From contig CM055274.1 in NCBI GenBank assembly GCA_029237695.1, forward strand, positions 66,957,484 through 67,021,483: a stretch of DNA of 64,000 bases. The letters run 5' to 3'. The notes below the pieces were generated by a model. It was not told the origin of the DNA. It did not search any database and worked only from the letters and a program-made list of their open reading frames with translations. Shown here piece by piece: positions 22,301-33,539 of this stretch. The translations under genes were made by a program, and so were the position numbers. Positions within the stretch are counted from its first letter, which is position 1. Every line of letters starts with the position of its first letter. The stretch is from Conchocele bisecta. Its lineage: Eukaryota > Mollusca > Bivalvia > Lucinida > Thyasiridae.

Positions 22301-25300
22301 GACGATATTTGCAGTTGTAGGTGTGTTACAATAGTAGGCATCATCATCGCTATATTTGCAGTGTAGACGTGTAACATTAGTAGGCATCATCATTGCTATA
22401 TTTGCAGTGGTAGACGTGTTACATTAGCAGGCATTATCATTGATATATTTGTAGTGGTAGACGTGTTGCATTAGTAGACATCATCATATCGATATTTGCA
22501 GTGGTTGACGTGCTACATTAGTAAGCATCATCATTGCAATATTTGCATTGTAGGCGTCTTACATTAGCAGGCATCATCATTGCAATATTTACAGTGTACG
22601 CGTGTTACATTAGCATGCATCATCATTGCTATATTTGCAGTGTAGACGTGTTACATTAGTAGGCATCATGATGGCGATATTTGCAGTGGTAGACGTGTTA
22701 CATTAGTAGGCATCGTCATTGCTATGTGCATCAGTGTCACGATAACTGCATATTAAATTAACTGGCATCATCATTGCTATATTTACAGTGGTAGACGTGT
22801 TGCATTAGTAGTCATCATCATTGCGATATTTGCAGTGGTTGACGTGTTACATTAGTAGGCATCATCATTGCTATATTTGCTGTGGTAGACGTGTTTTATT
22901 AGTAGGCATCATCATGGCGATATTTGCAGTGGTAGACGTGTTACATTAGTAGGCATCATCATTGCTATATTTGCAGTGGTATACGTGTTGCATTAGCAGG
23001 TATCATCATTGCTATATTTGCAGTTGTAGGCCTGTTACACAGTGGGAATCATCATTGCTATATTTGCAGTGTAGACGTGTTACATTAGCAGGCATCATCA
23101 TGTCGATATTTGCAATAATAGACGTGTTGCATTACTGGGCATAATCATTGCTATATTTGAAGTGCTTGACGTGATACATTAGCAGGCATCATCATTGCTA
23201 TATTTGCAGTTGTAGACGTGTTGAATTAATGGGCATCATCATTGCTATATTTGCAGTGGTAGACGTGTTGCATTACTGGGCATCATCATTGCGATATTTG
23301 CAGTGTAGACCTGTTACATTAGCATGCATCATCATTGCTATATTTCCAGTGGTAGCCGTGTTGCATTAGTGGACATCTTCACTACTATATTTGCAGTGGT
23401 AGTCGTGTTGCATTAGTAGTCACCATCATGTTGATATTTGCAGTTGTAGGCGTGTTACATTAGTAGGCACCATCATGGCGATATTTGCAGTTGTAGGCGT
23501 GTTACATTAGTGGACATCATCATTGCGATATTTGCAGTGTAGACATGTCGCATTAGTAGGCATCATCATTGCGATATTTCCAGTGTTAGACGTGTTGCAT
23601 TAGAAGGCATCATCATTGCGATATTTGCAGTGGTAGACGTGTTGCATTATTGGGCATCCACATTACGATATTTTCAGTTGTAGACGTGTTGCATTAGTAG
23701 GCATCATCATTGCGATATTTGCAGTTGTAGACGTGTTGCATTATTGGGCATGATCATGGCGATATTTGCAGTGTAGACGTGTTACATTAGTGGGCACCAT
23801 AATTGCGATATTGGCAGTGGTAGACGTGTTACATTAGTTGGCACAATCATTGCGATATTGGCAATGGTAGACGTGTTACATTAGTGGGCACAATCATTGC
23901 GCAATTTTCAGTGGTAGACGTGTTGCATTTGTAGGCATCATCATTGCGATATTTGCCGTGGTAGACGTGTTGTATTAGTGGGCCTCATCATGGCGATATT
24001 TGCAGTGGTAGACGTGTCACATTAGTAAGTATTATCATTGCGATATTTGCAGTGGTAGACGTGTTGCATTTTTAGGCATCATCATTGCGATACTTGCAGT
24101 GGTAGACGTGTTGTATTAATGGGCATCATCATGGCGATATTTGCAGTGGTAGACGTGTCGCATTAGTAGGCATCATCATTGCGATATTTGCAGTGGTAGA
24201 CGTGTTGCATTTGTAGGCATCATCATTGCGATATTTGCAGTAGTAGACGTGTTGCATTAGTAGGCATCATCATTGCGATATTGCAGTGTAGACGTGTTGC
24301 ATTAGTAGACATAATAATTGCGATATTACAGTGTAGATGAATTACATTAGTAGGCATCATCATTGCGATATTGCAGTGTACACGTATTGCATTAGTAGGC
24401 ACCATCCTGGCGATATTTGCAGTGTAGACGTGTTGCATTTGTGGGCATCATCATTGCTATATTTGCTGTGGTAGACGTGTCTCGTTAGTAGGCATCATCA
24501 TTGCGATATTTGCAGCGGTAGACGTGTTGCATTAGTGGGCTTCATCATTTCGATATTTACTGTTGTAGAAGTGTTGCATTAGTAGGCATCTTCATTGCGA
24601 TATATGCAGTTGTAGACGTGTTGCATTATTGGGCATCAGCATGGCGATATTTGCAGTGTACACGTGTTACTTTATTAGGCATCATCATTGCTATATTTGC
24701 AGTGTATACGTGTTACATTAGCGGGCATCATCATAGCGATATTTGCAGTATAGACGTGTTGTATTAGTGGGCATCATCATGGCGATATTTGCAGTAGTAG
24801 ACGTGTCGCACTAGTAGGCATCATCATTGCGATATTTGCAGTGTAGACGTGTTGCATTAGTAGGCATCATCATTGCCATATTTGCAGTGTAGACGTGTCG
24901 CATTAGTAGGCACCATCATGGCGATATTTGCAGTGTATACGTGTTGCATTAGTAGGCATCATCATTGCGATATTTGCAGTGGTAGACTTGTTGCATTAGT
25001 GGGCATCATCATTGCGATATTTGCAGTGGTAGACGTGTTGCATTAGTAGGCATCAGCATTGCTATATTTGCAGTGGTAATGTGTCGCATTAGTAGGCATC
25101 ATCATGGCGATATTTGCAGTTGTAGACGTGTTACATAAGTAGGCATCATCATTGCGATATTTGCAGTGGTAGACGTGTTGCTTTAGTAGGCATCATCATT
25201 GCGATATTTGCAGTGGTAGACGTGTTGCATTAGTGGGCATCATCATGACTATATTTGCATTGGTAGACGTGTTGCATTATTGGGCATCATCATTGCGATA

Positions 25301-28300
25301 TTTGCGTGGTAGACGTGTCGTATTAGTGGGCATCATCCTTGCGATATTTGCAGTGGTAGACGTGTTGCATTTGTAGGCGGCATCATCATTGCGATATTTG
25401 CAGTAGTAGACGTGTTGCATTAGTAGGCATCATCATTGCGATATTGCAGTGTAGACGTGTTGCATTAGTAGACATAATAATTGCGATATTACAGTGTAGA
25501 TGAAATTACATTAGTAGGCATCATCATTGCGATATTGCAGTGTACACGTATTGCATTAGTAGGCACCATCCTGGCGATATTTGCAGTGTAGACGTGCATT
25601 TGTGGGCATCATCATTGCTATATTTGCTGTGGTAGACGTGTCTCGTTAGTAGGCATCATCATTGCGATATTTGCAGCGGTAGACGTGTTGCATTAGTGGG
25701 CTTCATCATTTCGATATTTACTGTTGTAGAAGTGTTGCATTAGTAGGCATCTTCATTGCGATATATGCAGTTGTAGACGTGTTGCATTATTGGGCATCAG
25801 CATGGCGATATTTGCAGTGTACACGTGTTACTTTATTAGGCATCATCATTGCTATATTTGCAGTGTATACGTGTTACATTAGCGGGCATCATCATAGCGA
25901 TATTTGCAGTATAGACGTGTTGTATTAGTGGGCATCATCATGGCGATATTTGCAGTAGTAGACGTGTCGCACTAGTAGGCATCATCATTGCGATATTTGC
26001 AGTGTAGACGTGTTGCATTAGTAGGCATCATCATTGCCATATTTGCAGTGTAGACGTGTCGCATTAGTAGGCACCATCATGGCGATATTTGCAGTGTATA
26101 CGTGTTGCATTAGTAGGCATCATCATTGCGATATTTGCAGTGGTAGACTTGTTGCATTAGTGGGCATCATCATTGCGATATTTGCAGTGGTAGACGTGTT
26201 GCATTAGTAGGCATCAGCATTGCTATATTTGCAGTGGTAATGTGTCGCATTAGTAGGCATCATCATGGCGATATTTGCAGTTGTAGACGTGTTACATAAG
26301 TAGGCATCATCATTGCGATATTTGCAGTGGTAGACGTGTTGCTTTAGTAGGCATCATCATTGCGATATTTGCAGTGGTAGACGTGTTGCATTAGTGGGCA
26401 TCATCATGACTATATTTGCATTGGTAGACGTGTTGCATTATTGGGCATCATCATTGCGATATTTGCGTGGTAGACGTGTCGTATTAGTGGGCATCATCCT
26501 TGCGATATTTGCAGTGGTAGACGTGTCGCATTAGTGGGCATCATCCTTGCGATATTTGTAGTGGTAGACGTGTTACATTAGTGGGCACCATCATTGCGAT
26601 ATTTGCAGTGGTAGACGTGTTGCATTAATGGGCACACTCATTGCGATCTTGCAGTGTAGACGTGTTACATTAGGTAGGCATCATCATGGCGATATTTGCA
26701 GTGGTAGACGTGTGTTGCATTAATAGGCATCATCATTGCGATATTTGCAGTGGTAGACGTGTTGCAAGTGGGCAACATCATGACGATATTTGCAGTGGTT
26801 GACTTGTTACATTAGTGGGCATCATCATTGTGATATTTGCAGTTGTAGACGTGTCGCATTAGTGGGCATCATCATTGCGATATTTGTAGTGTTAGACGTG
26901 TTACATTAGTAGGCATCATCATTGTTATATTTGCAATGGTAGACGTGTTACATTAGTGGGCATCAACATGGCGATATTTGCAGTGGTAGACGTGTCGCAT
27001 TAGTGGGCATCATCTTTGCGATATTTGCAGTGGTAGACGTGTTACATTAGTAGGCACCATCATTGCGATATTTGCAGTGGTAGACGTGTTACATAAGTAG
27101 GCATCATCATGGCGATATTTACAGTGGTATACGTTGCATTAATAGCCATCATCATGGCGATATTTGCAGTTGTAAACGTTGCATTAATAGGCATCATCCT
27201 TGCGATATTTGTAGTGGTAGACGTGTTTCATTAGTGGGCATCATCATTGCGATATTTGCAGTGGTAGACGTGTTGCATTAGTGGGCATCATCATGACGAT
27301 ATTTGCTGTGCTTGACGTGTTATATTAGTGGGCATCATCATTGCGATATTTGCAGTGGTAGATTTGTCGCATTAGTGGGCATCATCATGGCGATTTTTGA
27401 AGTGGTTGACGTGTTGCATTAGTGGTCATTATAATTGCGATATTTGCAGTGGTTGACGTGTTGCATTAGTGGACATCATCATTGCGATATTTACAGTGGT
27501 AGAAGTGTTGCACTAGTTGGCATCATCATAGCGATATTTGCAGTGTAGACGTGTTACATTAGTGGGCATCATCATAGCGATATTTGCAGTGGTAGACGTG
27601 TTACATTACAGGGCATCATCATTGCTATATTTGCAGTGGTAGACGTGTTGCATTAGTGGGCATCATCATTGCGATATTTGCAGCAGTGTAGACGTGTTAC
27701 ATTAGTGGGCATCATCATTGCGATATTTGCAGTGGTAGACGTGTTACATTAGTGGGCATCATCATAGCGATATTTGCAGTGTAGACGGGTTGCATTATGG
27801 GCTATCATTACTAATTTGCAGTGGTAGACGTTTGTAGCATAGTGGGCACATCATAGCATATTTGCAGTGTATACGTGTTGCATTAGTGGCATCATCATAT
27901 TGCGTATTTGCAGTGGTAGAATGTGTTACATTAGTGGGCATCATCATGACGATATTTGCAGTGTAGACGTGTTGCATTACTGGGAATCATTCATTATATA
28001 TGCAGATGTAGACGTGTTACAATTAGTGGGCATCATTAATTGCATGGCAGTGGAGACGTGTTACATTGGGGCATCATAGCGATATTTGCAGTGTATTAGT
28101 GTTTTTGCCATAGTAGGGCATCATCATTTGCGATATTTGCAGTGGTAGATGTGTTACATAGGATGGGCATCATTCATAGCGATATTTGCAGTGTGGTTTA
28201 GGGGGAGTGTTGTTCATTACTGGGCATCATTCATTACTATATTTTTGCAGTGGTAGACGTGTAGCATTAGTGGGCATCATCATAGCGATATTTGCAGTGT

Positions 28301-28452
28301 ATACGTGTTGCATTAGTAGGCATCATCATTGCTATATTTGCAGTCTAGACGTGTTGCATTAGTAGGCATCATCATGGCGATATTTGCAGTGGTAGACGTG
28401 TTGCATTACTGGGCATCATCATTACTGTATTTGCAGTGGTAGACGTGTAGCA
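16318..28452 (+). repeat. 12.1-kb minisatellite of a 47-bp unit
   Basis: About 260 direct copies of a unit containing GTAGACGTGTTGCATTAG, GGGCATCATCATTGCG and ATATTTGCAGTG. The period is 47 bp where units are complete (for example 16441 to 16488) and 45 where GTGGTA shortens to GTGTA. The first ~1.2 kb is nearly homogeneous, while 18300-24000 is much more diverged. Because 47 is not a multiple of 3, reading frames rotate and no coding tandem protein is possible beyond short stretches. The right edge abuts a DIRS-type retroelement at about 28453 and the array does not resume beyond it. Confidence 0.97.
24207..26520 (+). repeat. 1.16-kb segment duplicated in tandem inside the minisatellite
   Basis: About 24207-25366 and 25367-26520 share the same ordered series of rare variants, for example AGTAGACATAATAATTGCG, GTCTCGTTAGTAGGC and GGTAATGTGTCGCATTAG, at an offset of about 1163 bp with very few differences. 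This is a recent duplication of a block of about 25 units. Confidence 0.85.
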
Positions 28453-28973
28453 TGTCAATGAATGAGGGTATCCCTGTTTGCCACTCTTCTGTCAGTTACT
28501 CTCGTGTCGAGGACGCTGTTGCTGCCATTCGTTCCATTGGTACAGGGGCCTTCATGGCCAAGACTGATATAGAGTCTGCTTTCCGGATTATCCCCATTCA
28601 CCCAGTTGACTATCCTCTGCTAGGTTTTTAGTGGAACAATCTCTACTATTACGATAAATGCCTCCCTATGGGTGCGTCGTCCAGCTGCAGGATTTTCGAG
28701 ACTTTCAGCACAGCGTTGGAATGGGTCGCTACTCAAAGATTTTCTGGTCAGTCTGTGGTGCACATACTCGACGACTTCTTGTTCATAGGGGACTCTTATG
28801 ACAGTGCTTACAACGCCCTGCGTATTTTCATGAATCTGTGCTCCCGCATTGGGGTCTCACTGTCCGATCCCAAAACATTCCGGCCTGCCACCACTATGAC
28901 GTTCATGGGCATTTCTTTAGACGCACTGCACATGGAGGCACGCTTGCCTGAAGACAAATTGGGTAAGGCTTGT
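28453..28973 (+). pseudogene. DIRS/Ngaro-type reverse transcriptase, first part
   Basis: From the array boundary the plus strand reads as a reverse transcriptase: NEGIPVCHSSVSYS, then AKTDIESAFRIIP with the first catalytic Asp, YYYDKCLPMG, and HILDDF with the Asp-Asp pair, followed by FMGISLDALHMEARLPEDK. This motif set and wording match tyrosine-recombinase retrotransposons (DIRS/Ngaro). The N-terminal part of the polyprotein is missing at the minisatellite edge. An in-frame TAG at about 28629 (LLGF*WNN) replaces what is usually a Lys or similar codon, so the copy is dead. The frame is broken at 28973 by the inserted LINE and resumes at 29943. Confidence 0.85.
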
Positions 28974-29936
28974 AGTTTAAACATAGTTTATTGCATATAA
29001 ATACAATAGGCTCGGGCTACAAGTTCTCTCAACATTAGTTACAGCCCTCACCTAAGTGTTACAAAGTACAATAATTCAACAGCAATGGCGATACATGAAT
29101 ACATGCATACAGGCATATAAACACGGATACAAACCAATTATCAAGCGATAAATATATGTTTACATAATGTATGGAATGAAAACGGACAGAAAGGTAGAGA
29201 AGAGGTGGATAGTGAGATATGAGATTTGGAGAAAGAATAAAAGTTGTTTTTGTCGCCAAGTACATATACTACATGAGCAAATCCATCAATGTGTTAGTGC
29301 TAGTTGCAATAAATTTCAGTGATCATTAATAACCGGTGGTTGTGGATGATATTGGCAAATCGAATGGAATACATCCGATATGGATTACGTTACATACATC
29401 TATCAACGAAGTTACTCAAATCGTTTTGTATTTTAATATAATTTTGTACAGAATTGAAGATAATAATATTGTTTTCATTGTTTTGTTCAGGTATGCCGTT
29501 CAAAAGCATGTGCGCGTTCAGGTTATGAAATCGTTGCAGTGACTGGCGTAGAATGAGACGCTGTGCATGATATTTGTTGCATTCAAAGAAGTAATGTTCA
29601 GCGTCTTCTACAATTTCACTACACTCGCAGTAGGGAGTTTCTCTGATATGGTTATTGCAAAGATCGGAATTGAGACTGCTACATTTATTACGAAGTCTTG
29701 CATGCATAACTGACGAAAACCTGTCTCCCACTAAGTAATATGGTGGTATTTCATATTGAGTGTATAATTGTTTGGCGCATGCTGTTTTAAAGTGTCTAAG
29801 ACTATCTACATTTCTCATTGAAGGATCAGTTTCATTCCAGAGTTGTACCACATATGGTATAAATGATTGTTTGTATACTTCCAGTCGAGTAGTCGGGACA
29901 TTTATATCAAATTGGTTTGTGCTTTGCTTTGCTTGT
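28974..29936 (-). mobile_element. 5'-truncated LINE nested in the DIRS element
   Basis: The hexamer GCTTGT before the insert (28968-28973) is repeated at its far side (29937-29942), consistent with a target-site duplication. Removing the insert restores the host frame ...KLGKAC/ALLHDFLGR. On the minus strand the insert encodes a non-LTR C-terminal region with CECSEIVEDAEHYFFEC, a Cys/His-type motif followed by a diverged tail, stopping at 29390; about 415 bp of 3' untranslated sequence follows. The open frame 29390-30079 is chimeric: its first ~45 residues are antisense DIRS sequence, the rest is LINE. Confidence 0.8.
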
Positions 29937-29942
29937 GCTTGT

Positions 29943-30650
29943 GCTTTGCTGCACGACTTCCTGGGTAGATCGTCCTGTACACTGCGAGAACTCCTGTCGC
30001 TCATTGGCTTTCTAAACTTTGCCTGTTCTGTCATACAGCCTGGTCGCACGTTCCTTCGTAGATTGACTAATCTCTCCATGGGAGTGGATAAACTTCACTA
30101 TCACATTAAAATGAACAGGGAGGTACACTATGACATGACCTTATGGTTGGATTTCCTGACGAATTTCAATGGGACATACTTTTTCCTCCATGATCTGAAA
30201 TTGACTAGCAATTCTCTTCAGCTGTATACAGATGCTGCAGGTTCTCTGGGTTATGGTGCATGTTACAGGCGTAAATGGTTCTATGGTCGTTTTGGCTTGG
30301 TGCACAGTTAATATCACGTTTCTCGAACTTTTTCCCATCGTGATAGTCGTTGAGGTGTGGGGTTACCTGTGGAAAAATCACCGTATTGTTTGCAATACCG
30401 ATAACCAAGCGCTAGTGTATATTCTTAACAGGAAGACATCTAAGGACAAGACAGTTATGTTCTAAGTCAGGAAACTGGTTCTTGCTTGTTTGCGGCTGAA
30501 TCTTGTGTTTACAGCTTCGCATATTCCTGGCAAACACAATAACCGCGCTGATGCGCTTTCTCGTTTACAGTTGTCGCGGTTCAGAGTGTTGGCGCCCGAC
30601 AGCGAGAAGGAGCCGACGGTCCAGCCCACCCACCTCCAGCCGCAAGATTA
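29943..30650 (+). pseudogene. DIRS/Ngaro-type reverse transcriptase end and RNase H, frameshifted
   Basis: After the LINE insert the polyprotein continues with LRELLSLIGFLNFACSV and PGRTFLRRLTNLSMG, the conserved connection after the polymerase. It then enters RNase H with LQLYTDAAGSLGYGACY, where the Asp of YTDA is catalytic. A frameshift near 30300 moves reading to NITFLELFPIV and TDNQALVYILN, then a TAA at 30463 interrupts, followed in the same frame by FTASHIPGKHNNRADALSR, the last RNase H motif. Another frameshift near 30640 leads into the recombinase. Multiple lesions show an old, inactive copy. Confidence 0.85.
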
Positions 30651-31626
30651 TTGCATGAGCTTGAAGTTTTGCTGAATGCGTCGCTCTCCTCCTCCACAAC
30701 TAATACTTATAGTAGGGCATGGGAACAATTTCGCCGATTTTCCACCACTATGTTTGGGCATGAGTGCCAGCCTCCTTTGTCAGTCACAACGGTTGCCCTT
30801 TTCACAGCACATCTACATGGTCTTAAGCTTTCGAACAACACAATTTCCACGTACCTGTCCGCATTGAGCTATGTCCACAAGAGTTTGCATTTGCCTGACC
30901 CAACGGTTAGCTTCCTAATTACAACATTGATTCGGGGCGCCCAGCATCTTTCACCTTCGTATGATCTACGCCTTCCCATCACCATTCCGGTGCTGAACAG
31001 AATTATTAATGCACTTCATTACACCGCGTCCAATCTTTTTCATCGCATTCTTTACACTGCAATGTTCTTATTTGCGTTCAGTACCTTCGCTCCCTGCGGT
31101 GAAATTGCTCAGACTTCTCAGTCAGACCGCAATCTGGTTAAATATGAGGATATCATGTTGACACATGACTCAAATGATAATGCTCCTCTGTCAGTGTCCG
31201 CCACATTCAGAGATTTTAAATACAACTATGGCAAGCCTCACGAAATCTCCTTTTCACATGGGCACACTGCTGTGTTGCCAGTGTCAGCATTGGCGACGTA
31301 CATTGGTTACAGGGGGAGGCGCCCAGGACCACTCTTCCTTCTGCGTAACGGCGCTGTGGTTCCTCGTTCTGGGTTTGACAGGCAGCTCAGGAAATACCTT
31401 TAGTTCTGTGGTTTAGACTGCACCAGATACAAATCACACAGCTTTCGGATCGGCAAGGCATCAGATTGCGCGCAGAGAGGATGTTCGGATGCCTATATAA
31501 GATCTGTGGGGCGGTGGAACAGCGATGCATTCAGGAAATACATTCGAATTCAACAGGTCTTAGCCTTAATCTTAGGTCACGGAATTGCATTTTGTCATGG
31601 GTGTAGGCTTGTTTGCTTGGGCTAAC
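30651..31626 (+). pseudogene. DIRS/Ngaro-type tyrosine recombinase, inactivated
   Basis: This frame opens without an ATG, as expected for an internal polyprotein segment. The N-terminal half has the SAM-like core-binding fold wording TYSRAWEQFRRF and ISTYLSALSYVHK. The first catalytic Arg box, normally of LRxGE type, reads FAPCGEI (Pro148), a probable CGC-to-CCC loss. A TAG at 31401-31403 stops the frame, but the same frame continues with SHSFRIG (His-x-x-Arg box), VGRWNSDAF and RKYIR carrying the nucleophilic Tyr, to TAA at 31624-31626. The recombinase normally inserts the circular DNA copy without making target duplications. Both the nonsense codon and the lost Arg make this copy inactive. 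Confidence 0.87.
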
Positions 31627-32825
31627 AGGCTTGGTAGGCACAATCAAGTTAGGGACTCATTTAGCTCAGGCTGTCTGCTATACTGTATATATTCGTGTGA
31701 ATGTTTGGTCTGCTCGCTTGGGTCTGCATACCCTGTTAGGTCGTAATATTGATATGGCTGCTTGGGCTGACAGATCGGGCCAAGGATGGGCCAGCTCCCT
31801 GTCTGCTTGGGCTGATGGGGTCTGGCTTATTCTGGACATTTATCGTTGCCATGGTTCTTCTTGTTGTTGTACATACATGCATTTTATGTTTGATTGCTAC
31901 CAGATTTATTTCATGTTGTGTTTATATCATGCGCTGCGACACTCGCTCACTCAAGCTCTTTTATTTCCGCTGCTCAGCCATATCAGCAATTGTAACTCAC
32001 CCTTTTATTATTTTGTTCGTATTGTGTCTATAACGCAAGTACATTGACATTACTTTGCCAACTTGGGCGCACGCATTTTTACAATCCGGTCAGTGGTTAG
32101 CTTTCCCTGTGCATGATGGATCTTGGGTGATCGAGTGTTTACAGCATCACATAGGGTAATACAGATGGATAGAGCTCAGAGCTATAGTTGCATCATGGGG
32201 TGTTGCCCCCTTTTTGCACTGTCAACGCACGTTGTTACGGGTACTCTGACAACAGGTATTCTGCAGGTATTCTGCCCTTGTCTGCATGGGCTGACACGGA
32301 GCGGCATGACATGTGTGAATTGTTGGCGTAGCGGTATTGCTTGCTACACATATGCCAGTTTTGTTGTCACCACGATAATTGTTGCCAAGTAGTCCCACAC
32401 ATCGAAAGGCGGTGTTTTTCCTTTTTACTTGTACATATTAACTGTTTCCTGATTGACAACATGCAGCTCCGGCACTATTGCAAGCTGTCATATTTCGAAC
32501 GTGTATTAAGCCTAAGCGGCTGGCTGGCCCTATTTCATGTTTATCCTCCTACTGGTCCCAACGCATATTGTGGGGGAAGGCAGATTCTAGCCATGTTAAA
32601 CTTTATCTGCCTTTGTGGCCGTTTCTGTCGACCCCCTCATTATGCTTTGGTGAATTTTTAATAATTTGTTAGTATTAATCATAACAACTTTCATATACGT
32701 ATGCCTATTACGTATTATTTTAATATAGGTCACAACCGGTGACCCTTTTTCAACATAGCACGTGTTTGTTTTCATACTCCTTCCACATTGTTGATATTAT
32801 CATTCCACCCAGGCACAGTAAGACA
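31627..32825. other. 3' flank of the DIRS element, non-coding
   Basis: No gene seen. The motif GCTTGGGCT(G/A)A recurs around 31615, 31760 and 31806, and a variant at 32284, which may be remnants of the element's 3' repeats. Frames of 60-144 codons here have no recognisable domains. Confidence 0.4.
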
Positions 32826-33539
32826 TAAACACAGTTACATGTACACAATTAACACAATCTTCAATGTAACGCCTTGTTCTAAACATACACAGTTACATGT
32901 ACCAACGTTAACAAACTCGTCAACGTAACGCCTTGTTCTAAACATACACAGTTGCATGTAGCAACGTTAAGAAAAGCTTCATTGTAACGCCTTGTTCTAA
33001 ACATACACAGCTACATGTACCAACGTTAACACAATCTTCAATGTAACGCCTTGATCGAAACATGCACAGTTACATGTACCGACGTTAACACAATCTGCAA
33101 TGTAATGCCTTGTTCTGAACATGCACAGTTACATGTACCAACGTTAACAAACTCGTCAACGTAACGCCTTGTTCTCAACATACACAGTTACATGTACCAA
33201 CGTTAACAAACTCGTCAACGTAACGCCTTGTTCTAAGCATACACAGTTGCATGTAGCAACGTTAAGAAAAGCTTCATTGTAACGCCTTGTTCTAAACATA
33301 CACAGCTACATGTACCAACGTTAACACAATCTTCAATGTAACGCCTTGATCGAAACATGCACAGCTACATGTACCAACGTTAACACAATCTTCAATGTAA
33401 CGCCTTGATCGAAACATGCACAGTTACATGTACCAACGTTAACACAGTCTTCATTGTAACGCCTTGTTCTAAACATACACAGTTACATGTACCAACGTTA
33501 ACACAATCTTCAATGTAACGCCTTGTTCTAAACATACAC
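32826..33539 (+). repeat. 59-bp minisatellite, left block
   Basis: About twelve direct copies of a 59-bp unit with CAGTTACATGTACCAACGTT and TGTAACGCCTTGTTCTAAAC. Variants alternate (CTCGTCAACG, CTTCAATG, GCTTCATTG). The block is cut at AGTTACT where a foldback element is inserted and resumes at 35802. Confidence 0.95.

Noticed and set aside
16318..28452. CRISPR-like regular repeat array
   Set aside because: Units are contiguous 47-bp tandem copies without unique spacers, in a eukaryotic repeat context with LINEs and DIRS elements.
29390..30079. Intact 229-codon gene on the minus strand
   Set aside because: It is a chimera of a 5'-truncated LINE end and antisense DIRS sequence across an insertion junction.
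31613..32661. Overlapping frames of 89-144 codons after the recombinase
   Set aside because: They lie in the non-coding 3' region of a dead retroelement, overlap one another and lack domains.
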